A DNA stretch of 64,000 nt, taken from the NCBI RefSeq assembly GCF_001652725.1, contig NZ_LWHJ01000028.1, positions 124,001 to 188,000 on the forward strand, written 5' to 3'. The notes below the pieces were generated by a model that saw only the letters and a list, made by a program, of their open reading frames with translations, was not told the DNA's origin and searched no databases. Below, one piece after another: positions 35,321 to 44,731 of this stretch. The position numbers were made by a program, and so were the translations under genes. Numbering within the stretch: position 1 is the stretch's first letter; each line of letters begins with the position of its first letter. The DNA is from Pedobacter psychrophilus. GTDB lineage: Bacteria > Bacteroidota > Bacteroidia > Sphingobacteriales > Sphingobacteriaceae.

Positions 35321-36118
35321 TTACCAACTTCCACTAGCGCCACCGCCACCGAAGCTTCCGCCTCCAAAGCCACCAAACCCACCGCCTCCAGAAGAGCCTC
35401 CACCAAATCCACCACCGCCACTTCTTCCGCCACCACTATTTGCCATTCCTGCTAATAGAGACCACCAAAAAATATTTGCACCACCTCTTCCTCCAATTAC
35501 ATTTCTTCCACCGCCTCCACCACCGCTTCCCTTACTAATTAAAGCAATCACTGCAATTATGATTAAAACAATTAAACCTACGGGAAAACCACTGCCTTTT
35601 CCTGATTTTTTAGGCTCGGTGTTTTTATATTCTCCTTTAGTGTAACTAATTATTGCGTTTATACCTGCATCTAAACCGCCAAAATAATTTCCAGATTTAA
35701 ACTCGGGTTTTATTTCATTTTCAATTATTCGTTTAGCGATTGCATCTGGTAATGCTCCTTCCATTCCGTATCCGGTTTGGATAGTTATTTTTCTATCGCC
35801 AATGGAAGCTAAAACTAAAACTCCTGTGTTTTTTTCCTTTCCTCCAATTCCCCAGGCTCTACCTAATTGGTAACCATAATCTTGTATATCATAACCTTCT
35901 AAGGATTGTATAAGAACTACCGAAACCTGAATAGATGTAGAATCATCGAAAGCAACTAATTTGCTTTCTAAATCAGCTATTTGCGAGCTATTTAGTGTAT
36001 TAGTATAATCGTTTACTAACTTATTAGGCTTAGCAGGAAAATTTTGGGAGAATCCTAAAAAAGATAAAAGACCAAGGCAAACAATTAAAAATATTTTTTT
36101 CATCTTTCTATTTCTCAA
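35321..36118 (-). CDS. TPM-domain protein, YgcG-like, with Gly-rich C-terminus
   Basis: The product (265 residues) has a signal peptide (MKKIFLIVCLGLLSFLGFSQ; Met6 is a possible start). A TPM_phosphatase domain follows (about 30-155, LVNDYTNTLNSSQIADLESKL, then GYGMEGALPDAIAKRIIENEI). One transmembrane helix (about 178-192, VGLIVLIIIAVIALI) precedes a Gly/Ser/Phe-rich tail of about 70 residues. This is the YgcG/TPM type often found beside LemA. Its ATG overlaps the stop of the second TPM gene (ATGA), so translation is probably coupled. The role in the envelope is unknown. Confidence 0.9.
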   Translation of the reverse strand: MRNRKMKKIFLIVCLGLLSFLGFSQNFPAKPNKLVNDYTNTLNSSQIADLESKLVAFDDSTSIQVSVVLIQSLEGYDIQDYGYQLGRAWGIGGKEKNTGVLVLASIGDRKITIQTGYGMEGALPDAIAKRIIENEIKPEFKSGNYFGGLDAGINAIISYTKGEYKNTEPKKSGKGSGFPVGLIVLIIIAVIALISKGSGGGGGGRNVIGGRGGANIFWWSLLAGMANSGGGRSGGGGFGGGSSGGGGFGGFGGGSFGGGGASGSW

Positions 36119-36543
36119 TTTAAGAAAACAATATCGTCTGACAGTTCATTATTATCCTCTGTTTGATATGGGAAATATTTCTTCAATTGCTTTCCCGCCT
36201 CAATAATTCCAATACTAATTCCTTCTGCCAGTTCTCTATTCTTAAATTTATCTACCATTAATTTTTTAGTGCTGTTCCAAAAATCGGGCGGTACCACTTT
36301 ATTAATTCCTTCATCCCCAATAATTGCAAATTTGTGGTCATCTAATGCAACGTAAATTAAAACGCCGTTTCGTAAAGCAGTAGCCTCCATTTTTAAATCA
36401 TAAAAACAAGTTATAGCCCTTTCATAAGCGTCTATATCACATTTACTTTCTACACATACCCGCACTTCACCACTCGTGGCTTTTTCTGCCCACTCAATAG
36501 ATTGTTTTATCTTGTCCTGTTCCTTATCGCTTAAAGCTGCCAT
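36115..36543 (-). CDS. TPM-domain protein without signal peptide
   Basis: I start at the ATG at 36543 (MAALSDKEQDKIKQ); a TTG three codons upstream is a weaker choice. The 142-residue product is a TPM domain, with VRVCVESKCDIDAYERAI, VLIYVALDDHKFAIIGDEGINK and AEGISIGIIEAGKQLKKYFP. It has no export signal. It lies between lemA (26 bases upstream) and the exported TPM gene (overlapping by four bases), the known lemA-TPM-TPM order. Function is unknown. Confidence 0.88.
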   Translation of the reverse strand: MAALSDKEQDKIKQSIEWAEKATSGEVRVCVESKCDIDAYERAITCFYDLKMEATALRNGVLIYVALDDHKFAIIGDEGINKVVPPDFWNSTKKLMVDKFKNRELAEGISIGIIEAGKQLKKYFPYQTEDNNELSDDIVFLN

Positions 36544-36569
36544 AAATATCAATTATCGGTATAATCAAT

Positions 36570-37148
36570 TTAAAATTCAACTTTTGGAGCTTTATTTGCG
36601 CCTGCTTCTGCCGCAAAACTTCCTTTTTGTTGAAAACCAAACATGCCTGCAAAAAGATTGTTTGGAAACGTTCTGATATTAGTATTGTAATCTTGAACTG
36701 CTTCGTTAAAATCTTTTCTTGCCACGGTAATTCTGTTTTCAGTTCCTTCAAGTTGCGCCTGTAATTCTAAAAAGTTTTGATTAGCCTTTAATTCTGGGTA
36801 ACGTTCAGAAACTACCATTAAACGACCTAAAGCTTGGCTTATCTCTCCTTGAGCACCTTGAAATTTTTGAATATTTTCAGGAGTCAATTTGTTAGGATCA
36901 ACCTGAATAGAGGTTGCTTTGGCTCTTGCCTCAATAACTTGAGTTAAAGTTTCCTTTTCAAAATTGGCGGCACCTTTTACGCTATTTACCAAGTTTGGGA
37001 TTAAATCCGACCTGCGTTGGTACTGATTTTCTACTTCACCCCATTGGGCTTTAACTTTCTCGTCTTTTGTAACAGAACTATTGTAACCACAAGAGCTTAA
37101 AGAAGCTACAGTAATGAAAGCCACAAGGCTAAAAATTAATTTTTTCAT
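36570..37148 (-). CDS. LemA family lipoprotein
   Basis: The Met at 37148 begins a lipoprotein signal (MKKLIFSLVAFITVASLSSCG, lipid Cys); a start eight codons earlier is less likely. The LemA fold is a four-helix bundle with QWGEVENQYQRRSDLIPNLVNSVKG, the conserved helix 1 region, and ERYPELKANQNFLELQAQLEGTENRITVARKDFNEAVQDYN, the last conserved helices. It ends with a short Phe/Gly/Ala-rich tail. LemA proteins are anchored in the envelope and have no known reaction. It is the first gene of the lemA-TPM-TPM unit. Confidence 0.93.
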   Translation of the reverse strand: MKKLIFSLVAFITVASLSSCGYNSSVTKDEKVKAQWGEVENQYQRRSDLIPNLVNSVKGAANFEKETLTQVIEARAKATSIQVDPNKLTPENIQKFQGAQGEISQALGRLMVVSERYPELKANQNFLELQAQLEGTENRITVARKDFNEAVQDYNTNIRTFPNNLFAGMFGFQQKGSFAAEAGANKAPKVEF

Positions 37149-37197
37149 ATCGATTTTTCTAATTTTTTTCAATTTAATACTTTGGACTCAATTTTCA

Positions 37198-37205
37198 TAC
37201 CTTTG
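37198..37205 (+). promoter_or_regulatory. Candidate -7 promoter element (TACCTTTG)
   Basis: It matches TAnnTTTG and lies 33 bases before the ATG of the FAD-dependent dehydrogenase, in the 90-base gap divergent from lemA. A TTTG occurs upstream at 37181 but at shorter than usual spacing. Confidence 0.35.
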
Positions 37206-37238
37206 TTACTATTCGGGATAAAAACCCGACAAATCATC

Positions 37239-38804
37239 ATGATTAAAGAAATTGAATTGGTAATCTCCCCTGATGAGATTTATAATTTACCTAAAATTGA
37301 GCTCAAAATTCTTGTTCAAGAAAATATAAACTCATCAGACCTTAATTATTTTAAAATCCGTAAAAGATCAATCGACGCAAGGAGTAAAAACCCAGTTTAC
37401 AGACTAAAAATTGTTTTATATATAAACGAAGAGCCACATTTACAACTCCAAACCGTAAATTATCCTAATGTAAATGATGCTAAACCTGTTTTAATAATTG
37501 GCGCAGGACCCGCAGGAATGTTTGCCGCGTTACGTTTAATAGAATTAGGCTTAAAGCCGATAATAATTGAACGAGGTAAAAATGTTAAAGAGCGGCGAAG
37601 AGATTTAGCAAATATTAATAAACAGGGGATATTAAATCCAGAGTCAAATTATTGCTATGGTGAAGGTGGGGCGGGAACTTATTCTGATGGTAAATTATAT
37701 ACAAGGTCTGATAAACGCGGCGATGTAAATAAAATGCTACAGATTTTGGTGCAACATGGCGCTACTGATGATATTTTAATTGATGCTCGTCCGCATATTG
37801 GAACTAATAAATTGCCTCAAATTATAACCTCCATAAGAGAAACGATATTAAATGCCGGTGGGGAAATCCATTTTGAAACCAAACTGATAGATCTTAAAAT
37901 CAATAGCAATGAGGTTGTGGCCGCTGTTACCAACAATGGAAGTTTTGACGCAAAGCACATAATTTTAGCTACCGGCCATTCTGCCAAAGACATCTATTAT
38001 TTGTTGAGCAGAAAAGGTCTTTTATTAGAAGCAAAACCTTTTGCGTTGGGGGTGAGGATAGAACACCCTCAGTATATTATTGACCAAGCACAATACCACT
38101 GTGAAACAAGACATGAAAACTTGCCACCATCCTATTATAGTTTAGTTACTCAAGTAAAAGATAGAGGGGTTTTTTCTTTTTGCATGTGCCCGGGAGGAAT
38201 AATTGCACCTTGTGCAACTGATGATAATGAAATTGTTGTAAATGGATGGAGCCCTTCAAAAAGAAATAATCCTTTTGCAAATTCAGGAACTGTAGTACAA
38301 ATTAACATTAACGATGTCACAAAAAATCCAGAAGAAAATCCTTTTGCATTGTTAGAGTTTCAGTCTCAAATTGAAAAAGCTGCCTTTATTGCTGGTGGGG
38401 GAAATTTAAAAGCTCCTGCTCAAAGGATGGTGGATTTTGTAAACCATAAAATATCCTCTGATTTACCCTCAAATTCTTATTTACCAGGATTAACGTCTGC
38501 TGATTTACATCAGATTTTACCCAAATTTGTGAGTGAAAGATTAAAAGAGGCATTGCCTCAATTTGGAAAAAAAATTCCTTCAGTTTTCGGAAACGGCGGT
38601 TATTTTACAAACGAAGCCGTGTTGGTTGGAGTTGAATCAAGAACCTCTTCTCCCGTTAGAATTCCTAGAGACAAATTAACTTTACAACACCCGCAGTTAA
38701 AAGGTTTTTTTCCGTGTGCCGAAGGGGCTGGTTATGCTGGTGGCATTATTTCTGCAGCAATAGATGGTCAGGCTTGTGCAGACGCGGTATTAAAATCAAT
38801 TTAA
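37239..38804 (+). CDS. NAD(P)/FAD-dependent oxidoreductase (COG2509 type)
   Basis: I use the ATG at 37239 (521 residues, starting MIKEIELVISPDEIYN). The longer ORF begins with TTG and adds 19 residues with no family support. An N-terminal ferredoxin-like domain (residues 1-80) precedes a Rossmann FAD motif VLIIGAGPAGMFAALRLIELG. A YGEGGAGTYSDGKLYTR stretch is typical of uncharacterised FAD-dependent dehydrogenases (COG2509), and IILATGHSAKDIY is the later GD-like FAD motif. The C-terminal end has AEGAGYAGGIISAAIDG. The substrate is unknown. A CoA-binding protein gene follows ten bases downstream. Confidence 0.92.
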   Translation: MIKEIELVISPDEIYNLPKIELKILVQENINSSDLNYFKIRKRSIDARSKNPVYRLKIVLYINEEPHLQLQTVNYPNVNDAKPVLIIGAGPAGMFAALRLIELGLKPIIIERGKNVKERRRDLANINKQGILNPESNYCYGEGGAGTYSDGKLYTRSDKRGDVNKMLQILVQHGATDDILIDARPHIGTNKLPQIITSIRETILNAGGEIHFETKLIDLKINSNEVVAAVTNNGSFDAKHIILATGHSAKDIYYLLSRKGLLLEAKPFALGVRIEHPQYIIDQAQYHCETRHENLPPSYYSLVTQVKDRGVFSFCMCPGGIIAPCATDDNEIVVNGWSPSKRNNPFANSGTVVQININDVTKNPEENPFALLEFQSQIEKAAFIAGGGNLKAPAQRMVDFVNHKISSDLPSNSYLPGLTSADLHQILPKFVSERLKEALPQFGKKIPSVFGNGGYFTNEAVLVGVESRTSSPVRIPRDKLTLQHPQLKGFFPCAEGAGYAGGIISAAIDGQACADAVLKSI

Positions 38805-38814
38805 ACTTTAAATA

Positions 38815-39180
38815 ATGGCATTTAAAAAAACACTTATTCTTGGGGCTTCTACAAATTCTAGTAGATATTCTTACATGGCTGCTTGCCGTTTAGTTATTAA
38901 GGGGCATCCAATTGTTAATGTTGGAATGAAAAAGGGGGAAGTTGCAGAACATCCTATTGAAAAACCCGAAATTATTCATAAGGATATTGATACTTTAACC
39001 TTATATGTTGGGCCACATAACCAGAAAGATCTATATGACTATATTATTAAAACAAAGCCTAAAAGAATCATATTTAATCCCGGTTCGGAAAACCCGGAAT
39101 TGGAAAATCTAGCCCATGAAAACGGTATTGAAACTATTGAAGCTTGCACTTTAGTAATGCTTTCTACAAATCAATATTAG
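38815..39180 (+). CDS. CoA-binding protein (Rossmann, YccU-like)
   Basis: The 121-residue protein is a single CoA_binding domain. It opens LILGASTNSSRYSYMAACRL, a variant of the GASxxxxKxG motif, then has HPIVNVGMKKGEV and RIIFNPGSENPELENLA. It resembles the succinyl-CoA synthetase alpha N-terminal fold but lacks the ligase parts, so it probably binds CoA or nucleotide in a regulatory way. It follows the FAD-dependent gene directly and is likely cotranscribed. Function is not established. Confidence 0.87.
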   Translation: MAFKKTLILGASTNSSRYSYMAACRLVIKGHPIVNVGMKKGEVAEHPIEKPEIIHKDIDTLTLYVGPHNQKDLYDYIIKTKPKRIIFNPGSENPELENLAHENGIETIEACTLVMLSTNQY

Positions 39181-39263
39181 AAAACAACACTTAGTTTTTT
39201 CCTCATTGAAATTTGATTTTTTAAGGATGGCAACATAATTGTTTGTAATAAGGACATTAACAA

Positions 39264-40589
39264 ATGATTATGAAAAATAAAAATTTATATTATTTAGCTA
39301 TTCCTTTATTTTTATTAGCTGCTGCCTGTAGTAATAAAGCAATTAAAGAAAGTCAAGGAACTAATTCTTCGGATTCCTCAACTGCCAAAAACTTAGATTC
39401 ATTACCAGCAATATCAGAATCTAAAACAAAATTTAGCAATATTATTGGTTGGGAAGATAATCATACTCCAAAAGCACCTTCGGGGTTTATTGTTACGCGT
39501 TTTGCTGAAGGGATTAAGAGCCCCAGACAGTGTTATATAGCGCCAAATGGAGACGTTTTGGTAGTACTTTCTAATTCTGAAAGATCAGCTAAAGATAAAT
39601 TAATTGGTGAAATTTCTGGTAAAGCAGATGCGGAAGTTGGCGGCAAAAGTTCAAATACCATTTTGCTTTATAGAGATAAAGATGGCGATGGTGTTGCAGA
39701 GACTAAAAGCACTTTTTTACAAAATTTGAATCAGCCTTTTGGAATGTTAATTATCGGCAATAACTTTTATGTTGCCAATACTGACGGTTTATGGATGTAT
39801 CCATATCAAACAGGTAACGTTAGAATTGAGCAAAGTGGGAAAAAAATATTGGATTTACCTGCCGGTGGCTACAATAATCATTGGACAAGAAATTTGATTG
39901 CTAATGCTGATAATTCTAAAATATATGTTTCAGTTGGATCTGGAAGTAATGTAGGTGAAAATGGATTAGAAAAAGAGGTAAGGCGGGCAAATATTTTAGA
40001 GATAAATCCCGACGGAAGTGGCGAGAAAATTTATGCCGCTGGCTTAAGAAATCCTGTTGGAATGGCATGGAATCCCTCTACAAATGAATTATGGACCGCT
40101 GTTAATGAAAGAGACGGATTGGGAGATAATTTAGTGCCTGATTATATCACATCTGTAAAAAAAGATGGTTTTTATGGCTGGCCTTTTAGCTATTTCGGAC
40201 AAAATGTTGATCCGAGAAGAAAAGGAGAAAAACCTGAATTAGTCGCCAAAGCAATTGTTCCTACCTACGCATTAGCGCCACATAGTGCTTCTTTAGGATT
40301 AGCATTTTATAACGGGGATAAGTTTCCCGAGAAATATAACGGTGGTGCTTTTGTTGGACAACATGGTTCTTGGAATAGATCTGAATTTACCGGCTATAAA
40401 GTGGTTTTTGTTCCTTTTAACAACGGTAAACCTAATGGTAAAGAACAAGACTTCCTGACTGGTTTTGCCGTTGAAGATGGAAGTAGAGACGTACACGGAA
40501 GGCCTGTAGGAGTAACTGTTGCTAATGATGGTGCTTTATTAGTGGCTGATGACGGAGCTGGTATTATTTGGAGAGTTGCGGCTAAATAG
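39264..40589 (+). CDS. PQQ-type sugar dehydrogenase-like lipoprotein
   Basis: A lipoprotein signal (LAIPLFLLAAACSN) and a Ser/Thr linker of about 50 residues are followed by a six-bladed propeller of the glucose/sorbosone dehydrogenase type. Visible features are RFAEGIKSPRQCYIAPNGDVLV, YNNHWTRNLIANADNSKIYVSVGSGSN, GLRNPVGMAWNP, AFVGQHGSWNRSEFTGYKVVF and LLVADDGAGIIWRV. These match soluble PQQ-dependent aldose dehydrogenases (GSDH/ASD). Whether PQQ is bound cannot be seen; no pqq genes are near. A second Met two codons later is an equally good start. A terminator lies 130 bases downstream. Confidence 0.88.
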   Translation: MIMKNKNLYYLAIPLFLLAAACSNKAIKESQGTNSSDSSTAKNLDSLPAISESKTKFSNIIGWEDNHTPKAPSGFIVTRFAEGIKSPRQCYIAPNGDVLVVLSNSERSAKDKLIGEISGKADAEVGGKSSNTILLYRDKDGDGVAETKSTFLQNLNQPFGMLIIGNNFYVANTDGLWMYPYQTGNVRIEQSGKKILDLPAGGYNNHWTRNLIANADNSKIYVSVGSGSNVGENGLEKEVRRANILEINPDGSGEKIYAAGLRNPVGMAWNPSTNELWTAVNERDGLGDNLVPDYITSVKKDGFYGWPFSYFGQNVDPRRKGEKPELVAKAIVPTYALAPHSASLGLAFYNGDKFPEKYNGGAFVGQHGSWNRSEFTGYKVVFVPFNNGKPNGKEQDFLTGFAVEDGSRDVHGRPVGVTVANDGALLVADDGAGIIWRVAAK

Positions 40590-40719
40590 TTTGATAAAAA
40601 AGATTGCTTTGTCTTATTTAAAACATTAACGATAGTTATAAGACTGTATCAATTTTCAATATTTTAAAGTTACATAGGCTTATTGTTAGCCTTAGTTAGA
40701 AATTTAAAAACATAAAGTA

Positions 40720-40762
40720 AAAACCCCATCAGAAAAATATCCTGATGGGGTTTCTTTTTTTT
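40720..40762. terminator. Bidirectional hairpin terminator
   Basis: AAACCCCATCAG pairs with CTGATGGGGTTT, followed by a long T run on the plus strand and an A run on the other. It ends the sugar-dehydrogenase-like gene and the phosphate-transporter run from the opposite side. Confidence 0.8.
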
Positions 40763-40774
40763 ATCTCTTATTTT

Positions 40775-41785
40775 TTAAAATACGTAATGAGTGATAGCGA
40801 AAACGATTGCTGCTAAAGTTGCAGAAACAGGAATGGTCAATATCCAAGCCCAAACTAAACTATAGGTTATTCCCCAGCGAACAGCAGAAACTCTTTTAGT
40901 CAAACCTACACCAATAATTGATCCTGTAATGGTATGAGTCGTAGAAACTGGAATTCCAAAATGTTCTGTAATCCCTAAAGTTACCGCACCTGCCGACTCC
41001 GCACTAACCCCTTCTAAAGATGTAACTTTTGTTATTTTTGAGCCCATTGTCTTTACTATTTTCCAACCGCCGCTCATTGTTCCTAAAGAAATTGCTGTGT
41101 AACACACTAAAGGAATCCACTCTGGCATTGGAGAACCTGGAGCAACTATTTTATTAGCTACCAAAGCGGCAAATATAATTCCCATTACTTTTTGGGCATC
41201 ATTTCCTCCGTGGGTAAAACTTAAAGCGGCAGAAGAGACCAATTGTAATCTTTTAAACCATTTTTCGGCTGTTGCAGGTCTAGCGTTTTTAGATATATTG
41301 ATAATAATTAAATTAATAACAACCGCTATTATCATCCCGATTATAGGAGCTAATACAATAAATGCTACCACTTTAATGATTGGCGCAAAATTTACCGCCG
41401 CAAATGCACTTAACCCTAAAGAAGCCGCCTTTGCCATGCCCGCACCTGCAAAACCGCCTATTAAAGTATGTGAAGAACTAGAAGGAATGCCATAATACCA
41501 TGTCAGTAAATTCCAAGCTATTGCGGCTATTAACCCACTAAGAACAACCTCTAATGTTACATATTCTGCAAAAACAGTTTTTGCAACTGTATCTGCTACT
41601 TTATGATCTTTAAAAACAAAATATGCTGCAAAATTAAAAATGGCAGCCCAACAAACCGCTTGAAAGGGAGAAAGTACTTTTGTAGAAACGATTGTTGCTA
41701 TTGAGTTTGCGGCATCATGGAAACCATTGATGAAATCAAATACAATAGCCAGAATAATTACAATAACTAATAAGGTGGTAACCAT
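40775..41785 (-). CDS. Inorganic phosphate transporter, PiT family
   Basis: The 336-residue integral membrane protein has about ten transmembrane helices and the two PiT half-signatures. The first is DFINGFHDAANSIATIVSTKVLSP in the N-terminal half; the second, in the C-terminal half, includes FTHGGNDAQKVMG and GITEHFGIPVSTTHTITGSIIG. PiT carriers take up phosphate, or metal-phosphate, with protons or sodium. It follows the DUF47 gene by 20 bases, a known partnership in bacteria, and a histidine kinase gene is further upstream. Confidence 0.95.
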   Translation of the reverse strand: MVTTLLVIVIILAIVFDFINGFHDAANSIATIVSTKVLSPFQAVCWAAIFNFAAYFVFKDHKVADTVAKTVFAEYVTLEVVLSGLIAAIAWNLLTWYYGIPSSSSHTLIGGFAGAGMAKAASLGLSAFAAVNFAPIIKVVAFIVLAPIIGMIIAVVINLIIINISKNARPATAEKWFKRLQLVSSAALSFTHGGNDAQKVMGIIFAALVANKIVAPGSPMPEWIPLVCYTAISLGTMSGGWKIVKTMGSKITKVTSLEGVSAESAGAVTLGITEHFGIPVSTTHTITGSIIGVGLTKRVSAVRWGITYSLVWAWILTIPVSATLAAIVFAITHYVF

Positions 41786-41805
41786 TTAAAATCTTTATGT
41801 TAAAA

Positions 41806-42447
41806 TTAGGCGTTTTTAACCAAAATGGTTTCTAAAACATTGGCAACATCTTCACACATGTCTGTTGCGGCTTCTAATGCATTTAAAACTTCTTTATATT
41901 TCATGATTACCTTAGCATCATCTTCGAAATCAAAAAGATCGCCAATGGCTTGATCAAAAACTTCATCTGCCTGGTTTTCTATGCTATTAATCCTTACACA
42001 AGAATCTGTAATAACTCTGATGTTTTTTAGATTCTTAATTTCTTTTATCGCTTTATCAACGTCTACACAAGCCTGTGCCACTAAATCTGCTAGCTTCTTT
42101 ATTGCCGGGGTAGATTCGTGAACATTGTAAAGTAAAATCCTATTAGAACTTCCGTGGATATAATCAGCAACATCATCTAATGTGGTTGCCAAAGTATGTA
42201 TATCCTCTCTATCAAATGGGGTGATAAACGTTTTGCTGAGCTCCAAATAAATTTGATGTGTAAGTTCATCGCCTTTATGTTCTAATTGTTCAATTTCTTT
42301 ATGGATGGGTTCTCTTTCCTTTAAATCATCGGTGTTTACCAGTTTTTTTATTAAAATGCCCATTGCTACTAGGTTAGCACTTGCGCTTTCGAAAAGTGGA
42401 AAGAATTTTTTATCCTTAGGAATAAAGTATGAAAAAATATTATTCAT
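41806..42447 (-). CDS. DUF47 (PhoU-like) protein, partner of PiT
   Basis: The 213-residue protein is an all-helical bundle, TIGR00153/DUF47 type. The HKEIEQLEHKGDELTHQIYLELSKTFITPFDREDIHTLATTLDDVADYI region is typical of the family, with metal-binding-like Glu/Asp pairs. These proteins sit next to PiT transporters and are thought to regulate phosphate uptake, as PhoU does for Pst. It is 71 bases downstream of the histidine kinase gene and 20 upstream of PiT. Confidence 0.93.
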   Translation of the reverse strand: MNNIFSYFIPKDKKFFPLFESASANLVAMGILIKKLVNTDDLKEREPIHKEIEQLEHKGDELTHQIYLELSKTFITPFDREDIHTLATTLDDVADYIHGSSNRILLYNVHESTPAIKKLADLVAQACVDVDKAIKEIKNLKNIRVITDSCVRINSIENQADEVFDQAIGDLFDFEDDAKVIMKYKEVLNALEAATDMCEDVANVLETILVKNA

Positions 42448-42518
42448 TTCAATGCTGTGTTTTTGTGGGGTAAAACTACAATAGCAATGTTAAGGGAATG
42501 TTAACTATTGCCTCTTTG

Positions 42519-43574
42519 TTAACCAATCAGCGGAATATTTATAAAGTTTTCTTTCGCTTTTTGAAGGGTAAAGCCAAAAGTTGACCCTATTCCTTGTGTA
42601 CTTCTAACGTTGATGGTTTGGTCGTGGGCTTCTACAATATGTTTTACAATTGCTAATCCTAAGCCCGAGCCTCCAATTTGTCTTGATCGGCTGCTGTCTG
42701 TTCTATAAAATCTTTCGAATAAACGGGGAAGATGTTCTTCATTAATTCCAATTCCTTCATCGGTAATTTCTGTTAAAATTTGATCATGCAAACTAAAAAT
42801 AGAAATAAAAGTGTGTCCATGCTCCTTACCGTATTTGAAAGAGTTATCAATTAAATTTACTAAAACTTGCCTAATTTTTTCTCTATCTGCCTTTACCCAG
42901 GTTGGTACATCATATTTATCTTTTAACACCAATTCTATTTTATATTTTTTTGCTTTTAACTCTAAGGACTCCATTACCTCTTTTACTAAGGCGGTCAATT
43001 CAAATTTTTCTATATTAATTGGGATCTCGCCGCTTTCTATTTTTGAGATTTCATTTAAATCTTTTATTAATACACTTAATCGATCTACATTATTAGAGAC
43101 TTTGTTTAAAAAAACCTGGGCCTGTTTTGGGTCTTCCAGGCCCCCATCTTTTAAAGCTTCTACATAACCTTCAATGGCAAATAATGGCGTCTTAAACTCG
43201 TGGGAAATATTAGAGAGAAATTCTTTTCTAAATTTTTCTTGTTTTTTTAAATCGTCAATCTCCAATTTTTTATCCCTTGCCCACTCTTTAACTTCTTGTT
43301 CTACATCGTTAATTGGGTCGGGGCTTATATATTCTCCTAAAGCATCTTTTAAATCTTTACCCAATTTTAAACTATGGATTAGTTTATAAATGAGCTTAAT
43401 TTTAGAGTAAACGTATTTATTGATGAGATAATAAAACACAAAATAACTAACAATGGTTGCGATCAACAGAGAAACTAGTGAATAAATTATTTTGTGCTGA
43501 AAATACATATTGACAGCGGCAATGGATATACCAACGGCGAAAGCATTAATGAAAACGAGGGTGCGGAGTTTCAT
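42519..43574 (-). CDS. Membrane sensor histidine kinase, PhoR-like
   Basis: The 351-residue kinase has two N-terminal transmembrane helices (about residues 5-23 and 29-52) with almost no periplasmic loop, so it probably senses membrane or cytosolic signals. A short linker leads to the H-box SHEFKTP with the phosphorylatable His125, then an N-box LVNLIDNSFKYGKE, G1 DEGIGI and G2 GGSGLGLAIV. It resembles PhoR/PhoB-type kinases. There is no response regulator next to it in the window. It lies upstream of DUF47 and PiT, which suggests a link to phosphate. Confidence 0.93.
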   Translation of the reverse strand: MKLRTLVFINAFAVGISIAAVNMYFQHKIIYSLVSLLIATIVSYFVFYYLINKYVYSKIKLIYKLIHSLKLGKDLKDALGEYISPDPINDVEQEVKEWARDKKLEIDDLKKQEKFRKEFLSNISHEFKTPLFAIEGYVEALKDGGLEDPKQAQVFLNKVSNNVDRLSVLIKDLNEISKIESGEIPINIEKFELTALVKEVMESLELKAKKYKIELVLKDKYDVPTWVKADREKIRQVLVNLIDNSFKYGKEHGHTFISIFSLHDQILTEITDEGIGINEEHLPRLFERFYRTDSSRSRQIGGSGLGLAIVKHIVEAHDQTINVRSTQGIGSTFGFTLQKAKENFINIPLIG

Positions 43575-43593
43575 GGTGTATTATATTTGAAAT

Positions 43594-44721
43594 CTAAAAA
43601 GGGTATCCGTGGGTGTTCTTAACAATAAATTGCGTTAAAGATGGCGAAATTTTTAATAAGGAAATAGCCGACTGTGTTACTAATTTATTACCAAAAAAGT
43701 TTTGAATTCCTCTCCCAATTTTTAACCTAGCTGCAAATTGTTTGTTCCATTCTGATAAATATTGTTTTTCCAGCATTTTTCTTTTTTCGATGGTGATTCC
43801 ATTACAACAAAAACTAATGATGCTTTCAGCTAGTGTTTTTCCAGAATGTATAGCTATTGCCATTCCATTTCCACAAAGCGGAGCAATCATACCGGCAGTA
43901 TCGCCACACATTAAAATATGGTTTTCTATTAATGATTTTTTCTCAAAGGATATTTCATTAATAGTTTCTGGTTGATCCCAAACAAATTTGCTGTTTTTAA
44001 AATGCTTTTTGAGCTGGGGATTTTGAAAAAGAATCCTTTCCTCCATTTTTTGGATTGAACCAAATTCCTTCAAATATTTATTCTCAATTAAATAACACAA
44101 ACAATATAAATCATTTTCGATTTTATTGATGCCGCAATAACCGCCTTTAAAATTATCTAATTGTATGGTATTGGAAGGAAAATCTGATTTGATATGATAT
44201 TTAACGCCTAAATATGGACTGCGTTGATAAAAAAATTTACGCTTTAATTTTTGATCCAGGTTTGATCTTTTTCCAAAAGCCCCAATAGCTAAATCAGCAT
44301 TTAAGGATTGATTTGCGGTTTCTACTGTAAACTTTTCATCCTCAAAAACAACATCTAAAACCTTTGTTTCTAATAAAAAATTAACACCTGCCTTTAAAGC
44401 AATGTGATATAAAGCATTATCGAGTTCAAATCGGCTTATGCCAAAAGCGCCTAAATCTAAATCGGCTTTTAAGGCTTTTCCGTTTGGTGCGGTAATGATT
44501 AGTTTAGAAATATTTGAAGCATCAAAATCTTTTGGGTTAAACCCGATGCTTTGTAAAAAAGGCAAAACTTCGTTACTTACATACTCGCCACAAACCCGAT
44601 GAAAAGGAAATTTTTTTCGCTCGATAAGTGTGACGCTAAAATCGGCTTTAGCCAAAAGAATTGAGTTTGTTAAACCTGCCAAACCGCCTCCAATAATGAT
44701 GATGTTTGGCTTTTTTTGCAT
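43594..44721 (-). CDS. FAD-dependent oxidoreductase, geranylgeranyl reductase-like
   Basis: The 375-residue flavoprotein starts IIIGGGLAGLTNSILLAKAD, the FAD Rossmann motif, then has ERKKFPFHRVCGEYVSNEVLPFL. The GDTAGMIAPLCGNGMAIAIHSG stretch is the second FAD motif with the GD of p-hydroxybenzoate hydroxylase-like enzymes. It belongs to the geranylgeranyl reductase/halogenase-like clade. The catalytic Lys found in true halogenases is not apparent. The substrate is unknown. It is ten bases after thiL and 19 before the histidine kinase gene. Confidence 0.88.
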   Translation of the reverse strand: MQKKPNIIIIGGGLAGLTNSILLAKADFSVTLIERKKFPFHRVCGEYVSNEVLPFLQSIGFNPKDFDASNISKLIITAPNGKALKADLDLGAFGISRFELDNALYHIALKAGVNFLLETKVLDVVFEDEKFTVETANQSLNADLAIGAFGKRSNLDQKLKRKFFYQRSPYLGVKYHIKSDFPSNTIQLDNFKGGYCGINKIENDLYCLCYLIENKYLKEFGSIQKMEERILFQNPQLKKHFKNSKFVWDQPETINEISFEKKSLIENHILMCGDTAGMIAPLCGNGMAIAIHSGKTLAESIISFCCNGITIEKRKMLEKQYLSEWNKQFAARLKIGRGIQNFFGNKLVTQSAISLLKISPSLTQFIVKNTHGYPF

Positions 44722-44731
44722 TGGCGTTTTG

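Noticed and set aside
35301-35645. Proline-rich ORF opposite the TPM-domain gene
   Set aside because: It is the antisense of Gly-rich codons of the YgcG-like tail, a shadow frame.
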